IMG/VR virus record: IMGVR_UViG_3300032006_000079
Span: 1 to 24,450 of that record
DNA: 24,450 bases
Reading direction: 5' to 3' (one strand)
Source: a virus
Part shown: in pieces, positions 7,592 through 14,776 of the stretch
Layout: the number at the start of each line of letters is the position of its first letter
Position numbering within the stretch: the first letter of the stretch is position 1
Made by a program: the position numbers and the translations under genes
The notes under the pieces: model-generated
Told to the model about the DNA's origin: nothing
The model's database searches: none
What the model saw: the letters and a program-made list of their open reading frames with translations, nothing else

Positions 7592-7720
7592 TTACCATAA
7601 AATATCGTAAGCAAATCCATCAGTCATAGATACCATAAGCAATGTCTGCATGATGCCTATTAAAACTGATAGGAATCCAGCTAACATCAGACCTATACCT
7701 AATGCTCTGAGGTTATCCAT
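7592..7720 (-). CDS. 42-residue membrane protein
   Basis: Starts MDNLRALGIGLMLAGF. Residues 6-31 are continuously hydrophobic with Gly spaced along the helix (ALGIGLMLAGFLSVLIGIM), followed by a short polar end with Asp and Trp. It is predicted to be a single-pass membrane protein. The ATG comes one base after the stop of the 23-residue peptide upstream. No ribosome binding site is visible, so it probably relies on coupling. Function is unknown. Several tiny membrane peptides in tandem, in late-gene territory, suggest lysis or membrane remodelling. Confidence 0.55.
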   Translation of the reverse strand: MDNLRALGIGLMLAGFLSVLIGIMQTLLMVSMTDGFAYDILW

Positions 7721-7721
7721 G

Positions 7722-7793
7722 TTAGTAAGCTAATAAAGAAATATGTATACCCATACATGTGAACATAACCAGGTGTAGTAATCTTCCAATCAT
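7722..7793 (-). CDS. 23-residue hydrophobic peptide
   Basis: Encodes a peptide starting MIGRLLHLVMFTCMGI and ending LLAY. Two bases separate its ATG from the scaffold stop codon, and one base separates its stop from the next ATG, which is the main reason to believe it is a gene. It is nearly all hydrophobic with one Arg near the N-terminus, so it is probably membrane-inserted. Function is unknown, and a chance frame cannot be excluded at this length. Confidence 0.4.
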   Translation of the reverse strand: MIGRLLHLVMFTCMGIHISLLAY

Positions 7794-7795
7794 GA

Positions 7796-8578
7796 TTAGA
7801 ATTCAATGTTAGAACGTTCAAGTTTATCCATTACTTCTCTACGATAAGCAGGGTCTTTGTCATACTTAGGATCATTCATAGCTTCAACAAGTTGAGCATT
7901 ACTTTTAAACTGATCACCTCTATTAGATGGGGCTTTACCTGTAAGCATCTGACCGTCGACACCAGCAGCTTCATCATAACGAGCCTTAAGAGCTTTTACT
8001 GCAAAGAAACAGGCGAGAGGTTCACCCCTCTCCATAACTGTATCATACATTTGTATCTCTTGATCTTGTAAAGCTTCCTTAGCCCAACCAATCATAGATC
8101 CGTAACCTTCCTCACCTCCAGCAATACCTTTCAAACCATCTGCTTGATCTTTACTGAGTTGTGCTGGTAGGTTTTCTTGAACTTCTGCACGATATTGGAG
8201 ATGCATTTGAGCGAGATCCCTAGTAGTCATATTACTAAGTTCTTGTAGAGTCTCCTCTTTGTATGAATTAGTTGAAGCTTCTTCCCAAAGACGGTCAAGG
8301 AATTCAACATCAGTAGTTTCTTCTTTCTCTGCCTTTGGTTCAGGTATCTCTGCTACCTCATCAGTAGTAGATTCTGTATCTTCTGATTTAGATTCACCTA
8401 ACTTACCTTGTAATTCGATGTAAGCTTTCTCTAATGCTTCTGCATCTTTATATTTACCAGCTAGCAGTCCTTCCTGCTCAGCTGCCATCTGTTCACCTAC
8501 CGCCAGGGAGTCCTGTTCTTCTGCTGTCAGTACTTCAGCATCTGGAGTAGCGTCTACTGTTGTAATTGTTTCTGCCAT
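7796..8578 (-). CDS. Capsid assembly scaffold protein (gp9-like)
   Basis: 260 residues, somewhat shorter than T7 gp9 (307). It is acidic and Glu/Ala-rich in the first 100 residues (QMAAEQEGLLAGKYKDAEA), predicted helical and partly disordered, with a basic C-terminal region (YDKDPAYRREVMDKLERS), as T7-family scaffolds have. It should guide procapsid assembly inside the shell and leave before DNA packaging. The position directly after the portal, with a two-base gap, is the T7 order 8-9. In T7 the capsid gene follows at once; here about 1.2 kb of tiny genes intervenes. Confidence 0.85.
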   Translation of the reverse strand: MAETITTVDATPDAEVLTAEEQDSLAVGEQMAAEQEGLLAGKYKDAEALEKAYIELQGKLGESKSEDTESTTDEVAEIPEPKAEKEETTDVEFLDRLWEEASTNSYKEETLQELSNMTTRDLAQMHLQYRAEVQENLPAQLSKDQADGLKGIAGGEEGYGSMIGWAKEALQDQEIQMYDTVMERGEPLACFFAVKALKARYDEAAGVDGQMLTGKAPSNRGDQFKSNAQLVEAMNDPKYDKDPAYRREVMDKLERSNIEF

Positions 8579-8580
8579 AA

Positions 8581-10146
8581 TTATTGTGGTGGTTGTTGTT
8601 GTTGTGCAGCTATCTCCATCTCAGCCTGCATCTGCTTCTGACCTATTGCTGCCATCTTGCTTTGCTGCTTCTGTCCTTCCATTTGAAGTGCTTGTTCTTG
8701 CTGCATCTGTTGTTGCTGCATAGCTTCTTCCTTAATTTCTTGCATACTTCTTACAAGATTAAGTACATCAATACCTGAAGCTGCTGCTAGACGTTTGATT
8801 ACTTCATCTGGATTGATAAACTGTCCAATAGCTTCTGGTCCCATTGTTTGAGCAATGGTGGTAAGGAACATACCTAAGCTTTCTCTATCTTGGCCGCGAC
8901 CAAGTGAATTAATACCAGCTACAATTGTTGGATGTACCATACCTGAAGGTAGGCGGGGAATCTTACCTGTCTTCTGAAATACACTAAGCTTACGGTCAAG
9001 GTAAGGTACTAAGAATTCAACAGTAAGTAGTGAGAATAGTCCACCTAGTGATTTCTCTAACTCCATCTGTGTGAGACGTACCTCTTCAGCTGTAGTTCGT
9101 TCAGATTGTCTAACAGTAAGGATAAGGAAAGCATCAGCTAACCGCCTTTCTAGTTGTTGGACCATACTATAAGCAGTAGAGAAGTCAGCGGTCTTACCAA
9201 CTTGGACTACACCGATATCATCGGGTCTTCCCTGTACGATTGCACCGTTACCAGCCTTAGCTAATGTAGCAGGTTTGGTTGACGATGACGGGCTTACAGT
9301 AAACACCACCTTAGCGGCTGCTGCAGAGCCTTCTACTAGGGCTTGACTGAGTGCCTCTAGGGATTTAAGGTCTCCGATAAACTCTTCGACACGGCCCCTT
9401 CCATAGCCCTCTCCGTCGACTGTATTAAATCTCAGGGGAAGCCAAGGAGTAGCGCTAATAGGTGCCTTACCTTGTGACTTAGGGATGATCTTGTCATAAA
9501 CTTCTTGGTGCCAAGAGACTTTCTTTCCATAAACTTTTACATGGGTGTAAACATCACAGTCAGTAGTATCATCATCACTATATTGGTTAAGTTCACCTTT
9601 GTTTAGATCGGGAACTAATTCCTCGATAATTTTTTTACTAATACTTTCCTTAGTAACTATTTCTATAACATTACCATTACCATCTCTATCGACAACGTAA
9701 CGGTTTAATGGGTATAATTTTAAACCTTCACTGCCCATGTAGATTAGTGCATTCCCAGCTACAACTAGATGCTTTAATGCTTGATGTACGACAACACGAT
9801 CATCAGAAGCAGCGATAGCTTCTAGTATTGTACGTTCAATTTTAGCAAAAGATAGGTCTAATTCAGATTTAAGTTCTGGACCTAATTCACCTAGCATTGT
9901 ATCGTCAACTTGTAGCTTAAAGAAGCTAGTCTGTGGTGGTAGGAGTGCAAGCATTAACTTACTAGCTAATGTCACTACTCCTTTTGCACCTACTCCTTGC
10001 CAAGGTGTTACTAATTTCCTAGCACCTGTGGCATTTTCATCTTCATGTATTAGATAGGGGATAGTTAGTTTAGCAGCATCCTCTGCAATACGTAAGTATT
10101 GAGATCGATCACTTGAAAGTACATCGTATCTTGTTTTAGCAGTCAT
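8581..10146 (-). CDS. Portal protein (gp8-like head-tail connector)
   Basis: 521 residues, against 536 in T7 gp8. The opening RYDVLSSDRSQYLRIAEDAAKLTIPYL and the segment WQGVGAKGVVTLASKLMLALLPP are hallmarks of T7-family portals. RTTAEEVRLTQMELEKSLGGLFSLL near residues 350-375 is the conserved helix at the inner channel. The last 55 residues are Gln/Met-rich (QQQQMQQEQ) and probably disordered. The protein forms the twelve-fold ring through which DNA is packaged and ejected. The start codon overlaps the previous stop as TAATG. Confidence 0.93.
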   Translation of the reverse strand: MTAKTRYDVLSSDRSQYLRIAEDAAKLTIPYLIHEDENATGARKLVTPWQGVGAKGVVTLASKLMLALLPPQTSFFKLQVDDTMLGELGPELKSELDLSFAKIERTILEAIAASDDRVVVHQALKHLVVAGNALIYMGSEGLKLYPLNRYVVDRDGNGNVIEIVTKESISKKIIEELVPDLNKGELNQYSDDDTTDCDVYTHVKVYGKKVSWHQEVYDKIIPKSQGKAPISATPWLPLRFNTVDGEGYGRGRVEEFIGDLKSLEALSQALVEGSAAAAKVVFTVSPSSSTKPATLAKAGNGAIVQGRPDDIGVVQVGKTADFSTAYSMVQQLERRLADAFLILTVRQSERTTAEEVRLTQMELEKSLGGLFSLLTVEFLVPYLDRKLSVFQKTGKIPRLPSGMVHPTIVAGINSLGRGQDRESLGMFLTTIAQTMGPEAIGQFINPDEVIKRLAAASGIDVLNLVRSMQEIKEEAMQQQQMQQEQALQMEGQKQQSKMAAIGQKQMQAEMEIAAQQQQPPQ

Positions 10147-10826
10147 TATGTTGAAATTGGATTAATCTGCATTGCAGGGTTTACACGGTGCCTTCTATCT
10201 CTCCCCTTCTTATCTCTACCAAAAGCTTGCCGAGTACCACCTCTAGTATTATCATAGTTTTCAGGTTGAGGTGAAGCTAAACCTTTTGCTGTATAACCCG
10301 CGGTGATATCTGCCCCACCATATCTAGATCCTGGTGGCGGCGGTGCATCCATCGGTGCTGGAGGTGAGTAGCTATGATCTGGTCTTTCTTTTGGCTTCAG
10401 GAACTTAGCTAGGTACGCTGAAGCTTCCTCTCCGTATCCCATTATACCTAGAGGGAAGTAGGATGAAGTATGTCCAGCACCTGCAGTGAGTCCGCTAGCA
10501 CCAGCAGCTATCAGCTCCTGCGGTGTACGTCCATCTCCAATTGCTCTCATTAAACCTTCCATACCAATAGCACCACTAGGGTTTTGGTAATTATGAAGCC
10601 AGTTACTTGGTTGACCTTTAGTTGATACTGCTGCTGCATAATGGGCACTCTGTGATGGAGGTAAGGCTCCTGGCCTCCATTTATCACCAACTGTTAAACC
10701 ATGTTGGTTCTGGTTAAGTGCTACTGCAATCTGTTTTGGTGAATAGCCGGCTGCTTGGGCTCTTTCAGCTGCACCCTGACCAAACGTACCACCAGCACCT
10801 GCGAATCTATTTAAAAAACTTGGCAT
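10146..10826 (-). CDS. Gly/Pro-rich protein upstream of the portal, probable virion component
   Basis: 226 residues. Residues 1-60 look ordered (RFAGAGGTFGQGAAERAQAA, then YSPKQIAVALN). The middle is Gly/Ala-rich. From about residue 140 on it is Pro-, Gly- and Arg-rich and likely disordered (APPPPGSRYGG), ending with a basic RDKKGRDRRHR patch. A strong ribosome binding site, AAAAGGAG eight bases before the ATG, fits high late expression. T7 places small virion proteins (6.7, 7.3) just before the portal, so a virion or ejected protein is my inference; no family motif confirms it. Confidence 0.65.
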   Translation of the reverse strand: MPSFLNRFAGAGGTFGQGAAERAQAAGYSPKQIAVALNQNQHGLTVGDKWRPGALPPSQSAHYAAAVSTKGQPSNWLHNYQNPSGAIGMEGLMRAIGDGRTPQELIAAGASGLTAGAGHTSSYFPLGIMGYGEEASAYLAKFLKPKERPDHSYSPPAPMDAPPPPGSRYGGADITAGYTAKGLASPQPENYDNTRGGTRQAFGRDKKGRDRRHRVNPAMQINPIST

Positions 10827-10854
10827 GAATCTCTCCTTTTAGTTTAGTGTTTTG

Positions 10855-11706
10855 TTATTTTAACGGTACCTTACCGTCAAATATCTCTTGAGCTTTCGGA
10901 CCAATTGTCCAACCTTTCTTCTTAGCTTCTCGCTGAATACGCTTGAGGGATTTACCTTTCTCCCACTCAGCGACTACATATTTAGCACCAATACCTGTAC
11001 GGTCACCATCTTCATTGGTTGGATGTGTAGGCCAGTTAGGATCTACTTCTTGTTTAAATCCTGGTTGTGTGCCTGCATGATATTGATAATGGAATGCCTG
11101 GCCTTCCATATCGCTTCCAGTTCTAGCTTTCAAAGCTTTCAATCTGCTTGTCATCTGAGCACCAGGCAGCGGCGCAGCTACACCTGGTATATCGAACGGT
11201 GTCTTGTAATCAGTCTTAAGTCTTTGGATTGGCTTCATTTCTGGCAGTGGATCTTCCCAAGGCTCTCGCCAGCCTTTATTATTAGCAGCCATTTTATACG
11301 TCTCAACTATATACCGAGTAGCTTCTTTTAAACTTCCATAATCTACATCATCTATATCTATAGATAAACCAGCAAAAGCCATCTGATATAAAGGATCGTT
11401 TTTGTAGTACTCGAAGTCTATATTCGCACCATCAGCAACAGAACCTTGATGAACTTCACCATCGTCCGTTTCACCTTCTTCTACTTCTGAGTCGGGGCCA
11501 ATGACTACCCAGTTCCAAGTGTCCCAATCGAATCCATCCCAGTCAATTTCATCTTCACCAAACAGTTCTTGCAATCCATCAGGGTCATAACCGGAATTAA
11601 ATACTGGGTTATAGTAGACTTTATTTGCTTCAGCGTATTCTTCAAGTTCTCTTTGCCTCGCCTCTTCCTCTCTCCGTCTTACGTGTGCAGCATAAGCTCT
11701 ACCCAT
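10855..11706 (-). CDS. Hypothetical acidic protein, 283 residues
   Basis: I recognise no family. The N-terminal 30 residues are a charged Arg/Glu helix (RRREEEARQRELEEYAEANK). Next comes an unusual Asp/Trp-rich stretch (IDWDGFDWDTWNWVV, about residues 53-67) and an acidic linker. The C-terminus is basic (KRIQREAKKKGW). The gene lies between the small protein after NrdB and the Gly/Pro-rich protein before the portal. Its start overlaps the previous stop as TAATG, and a 28-base gap with a strong ribosome binding site follows it. The position at the switch from replication to morphogenesis genes suggests a virion or packaging role, but this is only context. Confidence 0.6.
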   Translation of the reverse strand: MGRAYAAHVRRREEEARQRELEEYAEANKVYYNPVFNSGYDPDGLQELFGEDEIDWDGFDWDTWNWVVIGPDSEVEEGETDDGEVHQGSVADGANIDFEYYKNDPLYQMAFAGLSIDIDDVDYGSLKEATRYIVETYKMAANNKGWREPWEDPLPEMKPIQRLKTDYKTPFDIPGVAAPLPGAQMTSRLKALKARTGSDMEGQAFHYQYHAGTQPGFKQEVDPNWPTHPTNEDGDRTGIGAKYVVAEWEKGKSLKRIQREAKKKGWTIGPKAQEIFDGKVPLK

Positions 11707-11897
11707 TACTTCTCGTCCTCCATTCGTTTAATTAACCATTGAATTACTGACTGTTGACCAGCGTTATACATTATTTGTGATACCGTATCCGTCGGGATAG
11801 GGTCACTGGGTGGGAAGACCTCCTGAAGTTCATCCAGGAGGTACGTATTAAATTGAGGACCGTAGATGGCCTCAAGCATATTGCGGGAGGTTGACAT
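11706..11897 (-). CDS. Small hypothetical protein after NrdB
   Basis: 63 residues from the ATG at 11897, with 26 bases overlapping the end of nrdB; a second ATG at 11879 would give the eight-base overlap seen at other junctions. A GTG at 11930 is also in frame but less likely. The core (EAIYGPQFNTYLLDELQEVFP, then IMYNAGQQSVIQWLIKRM) has the amphipathic helical pattern of a small folded protein. The family is not identified. It ends in a TAATG overlap with the next gene. Confidence 0.6.
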   Translation of the reverse strand: MSTSRNMLEAIYGPQFNTYLLDELQEVFPPSDPIPTDTVSQIMYNAGQQSVIQWLIKRMEDEK

Positions 11898-12594
11898 TAC
11901 TATGTTCAAAGAAGGATGGCATTCTAGCACGCTGTGTTTCAGCTAGCTCTGGAGCCTTGCCTTCATACATTAAGCGATCACTGGAATCCAACCAGAATTT
12001 TTTGTCTAAATATCTATCATAGGTATTAACACCTAGAGGTTCCATAACCCAGTTAATGGTGGCCTTCCTAAGCTTATCCAAACTTGGACTAGGAGATAAA
12101 CCCAACTCTCTACATACAAGACTGTTAGCAGCAACGTGTATCTGTTCATCTCTTGAAATATCTGCGGATACGGTCCTCAATCCAGCGTCACCGTTAAACC
12201 TAAAAAAAGGGAGTAGTACAAAGAAAACTGCACGCTCGGCAACAAGTGCTTTGAGGATCGTGTGATCAGGATGAGAAGTCCAAGCTTCTCTGAGCTTAAT
12301 GGCTTCTGCTTCAGACTTAGGATCAGTACCGATAGCATTGGCGATGTAACCGAGAGCGAGGTCGTGGTTCTCCTCGTCCGTAACATTCGACTCAAGAAGT
12401 TCCCGCGAGTACGATGGAACCTCACGGTTAAGAGCTTCTCCAATGAAGTCACCAACCGGTAACTCCATATGACGTATTGCGAGTGCCCTATATATCGTCT
12501 CTTCACTTCCTTCTCTTAGTTTCCCTGCGGTGGTTTGTACGGGGGACCACTTCCGCTTTCGGTCCATTAGTTGTTGATAAGGATTCTTTCTCAT
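11872..12594 (-). CDS. nrdB: Class I ribonucleotide reductase small (beta) subunit
   Basis: 240 residues, much shorter than E. coli NrdB (376) but with a full ferritin-like metal site: E44, E74 and H77 (EENH), E120, and E150 and H153 (EQIH). The spacing matches the class I beta helices. Residue H77+4, where class Ia enzymes have the radical tyrosine (E. coli Y122), is Leu81; the nearest Tyr is residue 83. The C-terminus carries a lone Tyr239, as needed to pass a radical to the large subunit. The gene overlaps nrdA as TAATG, so the subunits are made together. It should supply the radical for making deoxynucleotides during infection. A metal-only cofactor (class Ic or Id type) is an inference. 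Confidence 0.85.
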   Translation of the reverse strand: MRKNPYQQLMDRKRKWSPVQTTAGKLREGSEETIYRALAIRHMELPVGDFIGEALNREVPSYSRELLESNVTDEENHDLALGYIANAIGTDPKSEAEAIKLREAWTSHPDHTILKALVAERAVFFVLLPFFRFNGDAGLRTVSADISRDEQIHVAANSLVCRELGLSPSPSLDKLRKATINWVMEPLGVNTYDRYLDKKFWLDSSDRLMYEGKAPELAETQRARMPSFFEHSNVNLPQYA

Positions 12595-13979
12595 TATTCT
12601 TGACAGTTGCAGTCCGGTTGTGTGTTCAAAATGTCTGCCAAGTAATCTTCAACTGAGGACTCATCCAGTGCCGCGTAGACATTGGTCTTGTTCTGCGTGT
12701 CTCCCATTACCTGTAGACTATAGTAAAGGGAGGTCTGGGGCGATGCCAGCCACTCCTCAACGAACGCATTGTCGTAGGCTACAACATCACTCCAAGAGTT
12801 GAAGCTGTATCCATGAAGAAGTCCCGTGTTATCCAGCATGATCATGATCTGATCTGCTACTTTTTTGTAGGCATCCCAGCCTACTTCAGACGCTATTTCA
12901 ACATCACCGTAGTCATAAGGTTCGACACCAAATGTACCACTATCTCTGTCTACTTTTCGTCCGATTGGTGGGGCGATTTCTGGTGTTGCTGTGTAGCCGT
13001 CCACGTCAGTGCTTCGATAGCTACAACTAGCAGTTGGAGCGATAGCAAAAGCCCTATCCATGTTATGACTGCGGGCAACGTTAGCAGCCGCGTCAACACC
13101 CATTTTAAACTGAAGTGCGATGTTCTTTGCTTCTCCAAGTGAGGTGTCGATGGCGTCCATGTTGAGTTTTTCAAGGGCATAGCCGAACTCCTTATAAGTT
13201 ACTGAGTACCTTCGTAAGAGGTTGGCGAGTCCAAGCATTCCCAATCCAACCTGTCTGTCTGTATCCGGGGGAAGATACTCTCCAGATTCTCCAACACCTG
13301 TTCTGCCATGGAGATCGCACAGTTCGGACATACCGCTATAGAAAGCCGTTGGGATTTCTCTGATGTCACAGGCACTGAGATTGACATGTTGGAGCAAACA
13401 GGTACCTCGTGAGGGCAGGTAAACCTCAAGGCACACATTCCCGTAGATTCTTTTTCCATTTTTATCATACTTTATTTTGTTGAGCCAGATGTCTCCACTC
13501 TTAATTCCGTATAGCAGAGATTCCCGTAGTGCGTCGCTTGTGTCGTCCCACATTTCGGTAGTGAGATTGACACATCGCTTGACCCATGGGAGTTCTCTCC
13601 TGTCGGTAGTAATAAACTCAAGTATATCAGGATGGTTGATATCCAAATGCAAGACGCAAGCGCCATTTTTGTAGACACCACCACGCCGAAGAGTTTCATT
13701 TAATGTTGAGTAGATTTTGCCGAATGATACAGGGCCAGAAGCCGTAAGACCTTTTCCGTTTTCACTTCCTTTGGGTCTGAGGTTTGATAGATGAACTGCA
13801 ACTCCTGCTCCATATCGGAGAGCATGAGAGACGAATCTCCAGCTGTTTTCGATTGAGTCACGTCCTTCGTCCATAGAATCCTCTACGACATAGACCGTGC
13901 ACGATACTGGTAATCGTCCCTCAGGATTGTCCATCCAATTTTGTACCCGACCTGTACGGGAGATTAGTTCATGTGTCAT
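12594..13979 (-). CDS. nrdA: Class I ribonucleotide reductase large (alpha) subunit, compact form
   Basis: 461 residues against about 760 in E. coli; no ATP-cone, so overall activity control by dATP is probably absent. Catalytic residues are visible: C27 (PVSC) and C194 as the redox pair, N181, C183 and E185 in NVCLE, and a C-terminal CNC pair (C457, C459). A Tyr-Tyr dyad (Y419-Y420, SLYYSL) matches the class I radical path, which class II enzymes do not need; this, with nrdB next door, argues for class I. The short spacing C183 to C194 resembles class II. As I recall, RNRs of T7-like cyanophages were first annotated class II and later revised to class I. The start overlaps the MazG-like stop as ATGA. 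Confidence 0.9.
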   Translation of the reverse strand: MTHELISRTGRVQNWMDNPEGRLPVSCTVYVVEDSMDEGRDSIENSWRFVSHALRYGAGVAVHLSNLRPKGSENGKGLTASGPVSFGKIYSTLNETLRRGGVYKNGACVLHLDINHPDILEFITTDRRELPWVKRCVNLTTEMWDDTSDALRESLLYGIKSGDIWLNKIKYDKNGKRIYGNVCLEVYLPSRGTCLLQHVNLSACDIREIPTAFYSGMSELCDLHGRTGVGESGEYLPPDTDRQVGLGMLGLANLLRRYSVTYKEFGYALEKLNMDAIDTSLGEAKNIALQFKMGVDAAANVARSHNMDRAFAIAPTASCSYRSTDVDGYTATPEIAPPIGRKVDRDSGTFGVEPYDYGDVEIASEVGWDAYKKVADQIMIMLDNTGLLHGYSFNSWSDVVAYDNAFVEEWLASPQTSLYYSLQVMGDTQNKTNVYAALDESSVEDYLADILNTQPDCNCQE

Positions 13980-14365
13980 ATCAAGTCTGTTAATGTTGGT
14001 GGTTTGTAGTTTGGTCCCTTAAGGACTTTGCCATCGTCTCGGTAGATGGGTTTGCCATCCTCTCCGAGCTTTGACATGTTCGATTGATGGACCCTATCCA
14101 TAGCTGTGTCTAGATCCCATCCCATATTCTCTGCATACTGGTAACATACGTAGACCAGATCTGCTAATTCTTTCAATGTATCTGTTGTGAAGGCAGGATC
14201 ATGTCGAAAAAGTAGACCTTCCGCCTCCAAGAACTCTTTGAACTCTTCCACTATTAGATTTTTCTGTGTTGATCTCTGGCAGACTGTCTTCGAGTTGGGT
14301 ACACGATAGGCCTTCCGAAACTCCCGTGCTTGTTGCTGTAGTGTTGATGGTGTGTTCGAGTTCAT
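13976..14365 (-). CDS. MazG-like nucleotide pyrophosphohydrolase
   Basis: 129 residues with the all-alpha NTP pyrophosphatase pattern: an EEFKE helix (EExxE) near residues 40-44 and KELADLVYV (ExxD) near 65-73, which together bind Mg. The end, KLGEDGKPIYRDDGKVLKGP, is typical of the phage group often annotated as phosphoribosyl-ATP pyrophosphohydrolase-like. It may trim NTP or dNTP pools or lower ppGpp-type signals beside the RNR genes; the substrate is not shown. Its first 167 bases overlap the tail of the DUF3310 gene in another frame, and its stop overlaps nrdA. Confidence 0.8.
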   Translation of the reverse strand: MNSNTPSTLQQQAREFRKAYRVPNSKTVCQRSTQKNLIVEEFKEFLEAEGLLFRHDPAFTTDTLKELADLVYVCYQYAENMGWDLDTAMDRVHQSNMSKLGEDGKPIYRDDGKVLKGPNYKPPTLTDLI

Positions 14366-14576
14366 TCTCTAGGTAGTGGATTGCTTTAATTAAGTCTTCT
14401 TTCTTACTGTCTTTATATCCTGCCCTGGCAATGTATTTAACTGCATTACCAAGGTGAAAGTTTAGATCGTTATCCCGAATAAAGTCCCAAACCTGGGCTT
14501 TACCTCTTTTGTAGTAGGCTGGTCCTTTTTCGTTTGTTGATCCTGTGGTGTTGCTGAGGTGGAAATAGTTGGCCAT
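14199..14576 (-). CDS. DUF3310 family protein
   Basis: 125 residues. Residues about 20-75 carry the DUF3310 pattern seen widely in phages: YYKRGKAQVWDFI, FHLGNAVKYIARAGYK, and DLIKAIHYLENELE. The family is common beside nucleotide-metabolism and replication genes and is sometimes called nucleotide-kinase-like, with little biochemical support. The C-terminal 50 residues (from about 76) have no family resemblance, are Ser/Thr-rich, and lie in DNA that also encodes the MazG-like protein. They look like an overprinted extension. The 5' end overlaps the preceding gene by more than 100 bases. Confidence 0.8.
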   Translation of the reverse strand: MANYFHLSNTTGSTNEKGPAYYKRGKAQVWDFIRDNDLNFHLGNAVKYIARAGYKDSKKEDLIKAIHYLENELEHTINTTATSTGVSEGLSCTQLEDSLPEINTEKSNSGRVQRVLGGGRSTFST

Positions 14577-14776
14577 TTCTTTACTAGATTCATCATTGAG
14601 TTGGACAGAATAAAATTCTGATGTTTAAGTGCCATTATGACTGTCAATAGATCATTTCTCTCTACTTCATCTTGTGAAACAGAATCATAAAACTTCCTTA
14701 GTTCCAGATCTTGTTCCAGAGTCATCTCTGTTATCGGTTTTGGGAGTCCAGAGGATAGGTACTCGTCGCTTGTCAT
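14462..14776 (-). CDS. Small hypothetical protein after the exonuclease
   Basis: 104 residues from the ATG at 14776. The conserved-looking core is LPKPITEMTLEQDLELRKF, then LTVIMALKHQNFILSNSMMNLVKKW (to about residue 67). After that it becomes Ser/Thr/Gln/Lys-rich and overlaps the DUF3310 start by 115 bases. The 5' part overlaps the exonuclease end by 92 bases, with alternative ATGs at 14815, 14779 and 14725. The last of these would reduce the overlap and still keep the helical core. I have the impression of similar proteins in cyanophages but cannot name a function. Confidence 0.6.
   Translation of the reverse strand: MTSDEYLSSGLPKPITEMTLEQDLELRKFYDSVSQDEVERNDLLTVIMALKHQNFILSNSMMNLVKKWPTISTSATPQDQQTKKDQPTTKEVKPRFGTLFGITI

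Noticed and set aside
8584-8778. Plus-strand frame encoding a Leu-rich, membrane-like peptide
   Set aside because: It is the antisense of the Gln/Met-rich end of the portal gene; CAG/CAA codons read as Leu on the other strand.
13199-13468. 89-codon same-strand frame inside nrdA
   Set aside because: Lies wholly within the conserved catalytic region of nrdA; no start signal.
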